NCBI RefSeq assembly: GCF_019977395.1
Contig: NZ_AP024660.1
Span: 4,464,001-4,528,000 of the forward strand
DNA length: 64,000 nucleotides
Direction: 5' to 3'
Source of the DNA: Arthrobacter sp. NicSoilC5
Lineage (GTDB): Bacteria > Actinomycetota > Actinomycetes > Actinomycetales > Micrococcaceae
This document shows positions 61,043 to 64,000 of this stretch, in pieces (the stretch's first letter is position 1; each line of letters opens with the position of its first letter). Position numbers and translations under genes: made by a program. The notes under the pieces are model-generated. The model was not told the origin of the DNA, made no database searches, and saw only the letters and a program-made list of their open reading frames with translations.

Positions 61043-62224
61043 TCACGCATCATGCCCGGGCTGGGACTTCGGCACCCGCATGGTGATCAGCGTTCCCTCG
61101 CCCGGCGCCGTTTCCACCACCAGTCCGTGATCGTTGCCGTACACCTGGCGGAGGCGCGCATCCACATTCCGCAGCCCCACATGGTCCCCGTCCGTATGGC
61201 CCGCCAGCACGGACCGGAGATGCTCCGGATCCATCCCCACGCCGTCGTCCTCGATGGTGACCTCGGCGAAGGCCCCGGCGTCCTCCGCCGTGATGCTGAT
61301 GTGCCCGGGACCCGCCTTGGCCTCGAGCCCGTGCCGGACGGCATTCTCCACCAGCGGCTGCAGGCTGAGGAAGGGGATGACGGTGCCCAGCACCTCCGGG
61401 GCGATCCGCAGGCTAACCTGGACGCGCTCGCCGAACCGGGCACGCTCCAGGAGCAGGTAGCGGTCAATGCAGCGGAGCTCCTCGGCAAGGGTGGTGAAGT
61501 CCCCGTGCCGCCGGAATGAGTAGCGGGTGAAGTCCGCGAACTCGACCACCAGCTCCCTGGCCCGCTCCGGATCGGTGTTGATGAAGGATGCGATGGCGTT
61601 GAGCGAGTTGTAGATGAAATGCGGGCTGATCTGGGCGCGCAGCGCCCGGACTTCCGCTTCCATCAGCAGCGTGCGGGAGGCGTCCAGCTCGGCAAGTTCC
61701 ACCTGGACCGCGACCCAGTCGGCCACTTCCCCCGTTGCCCTGACCAGGCCTGCCCCCGCGGAAGGGGCGAAAGCTGCCACCGCGCCCACCACCCGGGTGC
61801 CCGAGCGCACCGGGGCGATGACCCCGGCAAGGTGGCCGCCGGTTCCGTCTGCACCGGCGGAGAGAACTGCTGTCCGGCCGGACGCCAGGACATCCGCTGC
61901 GAGTTCCATCAGGCGTGGCCTGATGTCCTCGGCACCGCCGTCCCAGGCCAGGACACCGTTGGTATCCGTGATGGCCAGGGCATCGCAGGCCAGCAGGGCC
62001 CGCAGCTGGCGGCTGGCTTTCGCGGCGCCCGCCGGGTTCAGCCCGCGGCGCAGGTGCTGCCCGGCCTGGGAGGCAGCGTGGAGCGTGTGGTACGTGGCGC
62101 GTTCTGCGTCAGTGCCCAGCTCACGGAAGGAGCGGAGCACCTTCAGGCCCACGCCGACGACGACGGTAATGGCCATGGCGATCACCGCAACGGCCGCGGC
62201 GGTGAGGAGGGGGGAGTCCGGCAT
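61043..62224 (-). CDS. LytS-type sensor histidine kinase
   Basis: A 393-residue kinase. One N-terminal helix (about 5-25) is followed by a GAF-like region (about 70-190: DALAITDTNGVLAWDG), the His_kinase domain with phospho-His in AQISPHFIYNSLNAIASFI, and an ATP-binding domain (LQPLVENAVRHGLEAKAG, then DDGVGM). It lacks the multi-helix 5TMR sensor of classical LytS. The ATG at 62224 follows TACGCT by six bases and may be leaderless. It is divergent from the DUF485-actP pair. Confidence 0.9.
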   Translation of the reverse strand: MPDSPLLTAAAVAVIAMAITVVVGVGLKVLRSFRELGTDAERATYHTLHAASQAGQHLRRGLNPAGAAKASRQLRALLACDALAITDTNGVLAWDGGAEDIRPRLMELAADVLASGRTAVLSAGADGTGGHLAGVIAPVRSGTRVVGAVAAFAPSAGAGLVRATGEVADWVAVQVELAELDASRTLLMEAEVRALRAQISPHFIYNSLNAIASFINTDPERARELVVEFADFTRYSFRRHGDFTTLAEELRCIDRYLLLERARFGERVQVSLRIAPEVLGTVIPFLSLQPLVENAVRHGLEAKAGPGHISITAEDAGAFAEVTIEDDGVGMDPEHLRSVLAGHTDGDHVGLRNVDARLRQVYGNDHGLVVETAPGEGTLITMRVPKSQPGHDA

Positions 62225-62324
62225 GGTGCCCAGCGTAGCGGCGGGTGCCGCTTGCCGCAGCATCGCAACCGTTGAGCGACAGTGGGCGGTGAAGTGCTGG
62301 AACACAGCGGCGCGCGGGCGGCAA

Positions 62325-62340
62325 AGTGATTGGTGTCACA
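62325..62340. promoter_or_regulatory. CRP/GlxR-like operator upstream of the acetate-permease operon
   Basis: AGTGATTGGTGTCACA matches TGTGA-N6-TCACA at nine of ten positions. It is in the divergent region between lytS and the DUF485-actP operon, about 100 bp from both starts. In relatives CRP-type GlxR controls acetate use. Confidence 0.55.
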
Positions 62341-62438
62341 TCTGCGGTGCCCCTGCGTGGTGCTGTCGGCCAGGCCCCCTGTCCAGCAGTCCGGGGCCCT
62401 CCGCCCGGTGTGTTCCGGCAACTCAATGAGGAGGAACG

Positions 62439-62819
62439 ATGGGTAATGATGCCCATACTCCGGACGCAGCGGCGTCCGTGGACTTTGAACAAGTCCAGTC
62501 GACCGGGCAGTTCCAGGAATTGCGCAAGCGTCACCGCAGCTTTGTCTTCCCCATGGCAGTGGCCTTCCTGCTGTGGTACTTCGCCTATGTGCTGCTCGCC
62601 GACTACGCGGTGGGATTCATGTCCACCAAAGTCTGGGGCAACATCAACATCGGCCTGATCCTGGGCCTGCTCCAGTTCGTCTCGACCTTCGCCATCACCG
62701 GCTGGTACGTGCACTACTCCAACAAGCGGCTGGACCCCATCGCCACCGAGATCAGGCACGAAATCGAGGGGCACGAATTCGATAAGAACGGAAACCGAGT
62801 GGGCGGAGCCAACAAATGA
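62439..62819 (+). CDS. DUF485-family membrane protein
   Basis: A 126-residue protein with two helices (FVFPMAVAFLLWYFAYVLLA and IGLILGLLQFVSTFAITGWY) after a basic LRKRHRSFVFP motif, the form typical of DUF485 partners of ActP. GAGGAGGAAC gives a strong ribosome site. The stop overlaps the actP start (ATGA), so both are made together. It is a paralogue of the shorter gene at 59925-60296. Confidence 0.9.
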   Translation: MGNDAHTPDAAASVDFEQVQSTGQFQELRKRHRSFVFPMAVAFLLWYFAYVLLADYAVGFMSTKVWGNINIGLILGLLQFVSTFAITGWYVHYSNKRLDPIATEIRHEIEGHEFDKNGNRVGGANK

Positions 62820-64000
62820 TCGCAATTCCCGCCGCGGTGGATGTCGCCGCCCTCAAGGACACCACCCTTCTGAACATGGGCATCTTCGGCCTGTTCGTGG
62901 CCGTGACCATGGTGATCGTGTTCCGCGCCAGCCGCAACAACAAGACCGCCGCCGACTACTACGCCGCCGGACGCTCCTTCACGGGCTCGCAGAACGGCAC
63001 CGCCATCGCCGGCGACTACCTGTCCGCCGCCTCCTTCCTGGGAATTACCGGGGCCATCGCCATCAACGGCTACGACGGATTCATGTACTCCATCGGCTTC
63101 CTGGTGGCCTGGCTCGTGGCGCTGCTGCTGGTGGCTGAACTGCTGCGCAACACCGGCAAGTTCACCATGGCGGACGTGCTGTCCTTCCGGCTGAAGCAGC
63201 GGCCGGTCCGGATCGCCGCCGCCATCTCCACCCTCGCGGTCTGCTTCTTCTACCTGCTGGCCCAGATGGCTGGGGCGGGAAGCCTGATCTCCCTCCTGCT
63301 GGGCATCAGCGACTGGGGCGGACAGGCCCTGGTGATCATCGTCGTCGGCGCCCTCATGATCATGTACGTCCTGATCGGCGGCATGAAGGGCACCACCTGG
63401 GTCCAGATCATCAAGGCCATGCTGCTGATCGCCGGCGCCGCCGTAATGACCCTCTGGGTCCTGGCCATCTACGGCTTCAACCTCTCGGCCCTGCTGGGCG
63501 GCGCCGTGGAGACCGCCAAGAACCCGGCCGTCCTCAATCCGGGCCTGCAGTACGGCAAGTCGGACACCTCCAAGCTGGACTTCATGTCCCTCGGCCTGGC
63601 GCTGGTGCTGGGCACCGCCGCCCTGCCACACGTGCTGATGCGCTTCTACACGGTCCCGACCGCCAAGGAAGCCCGCAAATCGGTCGTCTGGTCCATCTGG
63701 CTGATCGGTATCTTCTACCTGTTCACCCTGGTGCTGGGCTACGGCGCCGCAGCGCTGGTCGGAGCGGACACGATCAAGGGCGCCCCCGGCGGCGTCAACT
63801 CGGCAGCTCCGCTGCTGGCATTCCACCTGGGCGGGCCACTGCTGCTCGGCTTCATCTCCGCGGTGGCGTTCGCCACCATCCTGGCGGTGGTGGCCGGCCT
63901 CACCATCACGGCCGCAGCATCGTTCGCGCATGACATCTACGCCAATGTCATCGCCAAGGGCAAGGCCGACGCCGCCACAGAAGTCCGGGTTGCCCGGCGA
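62816..64000 (+). CDS. actP: Cation/acetate symporter, 5' part
   Basis: The first 395 codons of an SSS-family symporter; the frame is still open at the window edge (family length about 530-550). It begins MIAIPAAVDVAALKD and contains NGTAIAGDYLSAASFLGITG, LLAQMAGAGSLISLLLG and PHVLMRFYTVPTAKEARKS, which match ActP/MctC-type acetate or pyruvate uptake. It overlaps the DUF485 gene by 4 nt. Likely control is by the LytS/LytTR pair and a CRP-type site upstream, both inferred from position. Confidence 0.92.
   Translation, partial: MIAIPAAVDVAALKDTTLLNMGIFGLFVAVTMVIVFRASRNNKTAADYYAAGRSFTGSQNGTAIAGDYLSAASFLGITGAIAINGYDGFMYSIGFLVAWLVALLLVAELLRNTGKFTMADVLSFRLKQRPVRIAAAISTLAVCFFYLLAQMAGAGSLISLLLGISDWGGQALVIIVVGALMIMYVLIGGMKGTTWVQIIKAMLLIAGAAVMTLWVLAIYGFNLSALLGGAVETAKNPAVLNPGLQYGKSDTSKLDFMSLGLALVLGTAALPHVLMRFYTVPTAKEARKSVVWSIWLIGIFYLFTLVLGYGAAALVGADTIKGAPGGVNSAAPLLAFHLGGPLLLGFISAVAFATILAVVAGLTITAAASFAHDIYANVIAKGKADAATEVRVARR

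Overview
The window is about 64 kb of high-GC chromosome from an actinobacterium, most likely the Arthrobacter/Pseudarthrobacter group (Micrococcaceae). The indications are the codon use, two SAM-IV-type riboswitches (an actinobacterial class), a DUF222/HNH gene of the 13E12 type, the gatCAB and rpsB-tsf-pyrH-frr-cdsA blocks, and frequent GTG or apparently leaderless starts. The placement is inferred from gene content; no database was searched. Most of the window is ordinary core and catabolic chromosome. I see no CRISPR array, prophage, integrase, transposase or recognisable defence island. Coding density is high and nearly every intergenic gap holds a palindrome, terminator, operator or riboswitch.

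Layout. 1-5.3 kb: the end of a CitMHS citrate carrier, the gatC-gatA-gatB amidotransferase operon and a secreted DUF5666-like protein. 5.3-11 kb: a LysR regulator, the threonine-to-glycine pair tdh-kbl, and a FAD oxidoreductase next to a HutI-like imidazolonepropionase. 11-15.5 kb: a DeoR regulator, a CPBP membrane protease, a DUF222/HNH protein and a VOC protein. 15.5-18.4 kb: metY and metX, each behind its own near-identical SAM-IV riboswitch. 18.4-24.8 kb: an MHS-type carrier, a zinc alcohol dehydrogenase, a LysR regulator and mmsB-mmsA, which look like a carboxylate or valine catabolism unit. 24.8-34.2 kb: small envelope, esterase and transport genes, glycyl-tRNA synthetase, an acyltransferase/hydrolase pair and a YibE/F protein. 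34.2-38.1 kb: flavohaemoglobin, tRNA-dihydrouridine synthase and a dGTPase-like protein.

38.1-41.7 kb is the least ordinary part. It is a tightly overlapping five-gene operon of a small secreted protein, an ApbE-type flavin transferase, a ferric-reductase-like haem membrane protein, a NuoF-like flavin/Fe-S protein and a small ferredoxin. It reads as a trans-membrane electron-transfer chain whose flavinylated acceptor is missing or unrecognised. 41.7-50.2 kb: dnaG, two tandem tRNA-Asn genes, carriers, a holin-X protein, a CDP-alcohol phosphatidyltransferase, a glycosyltransferase and a CAT-anticodon tRNA. 50.2-57.7 kb: an acyl-CoA dehydrogenase behind a perfect TetR-type palindrome, a secreted M23 protein with an 18-bp minisatellite, then rpsB-tsf-pyrH-frr-cdsA and a DivIVA-repeat protein. 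57.7-64 kb: a LytS/LytTR two-component system lying between two DUF485/sodium-solute symporter pairs, with a CRP/GlxR-like site in the divergent promoter region; the last symporter runs off the window.

The best candidates for new biology are the flavin/haem/ferredoxin operon, a pair of dispersed palindromes that covary in their stems, a HutI homologue with Asn in place of the usual active-site Asp, and a palindromic operator shared by lipid-ester and acyl-CoA genes.
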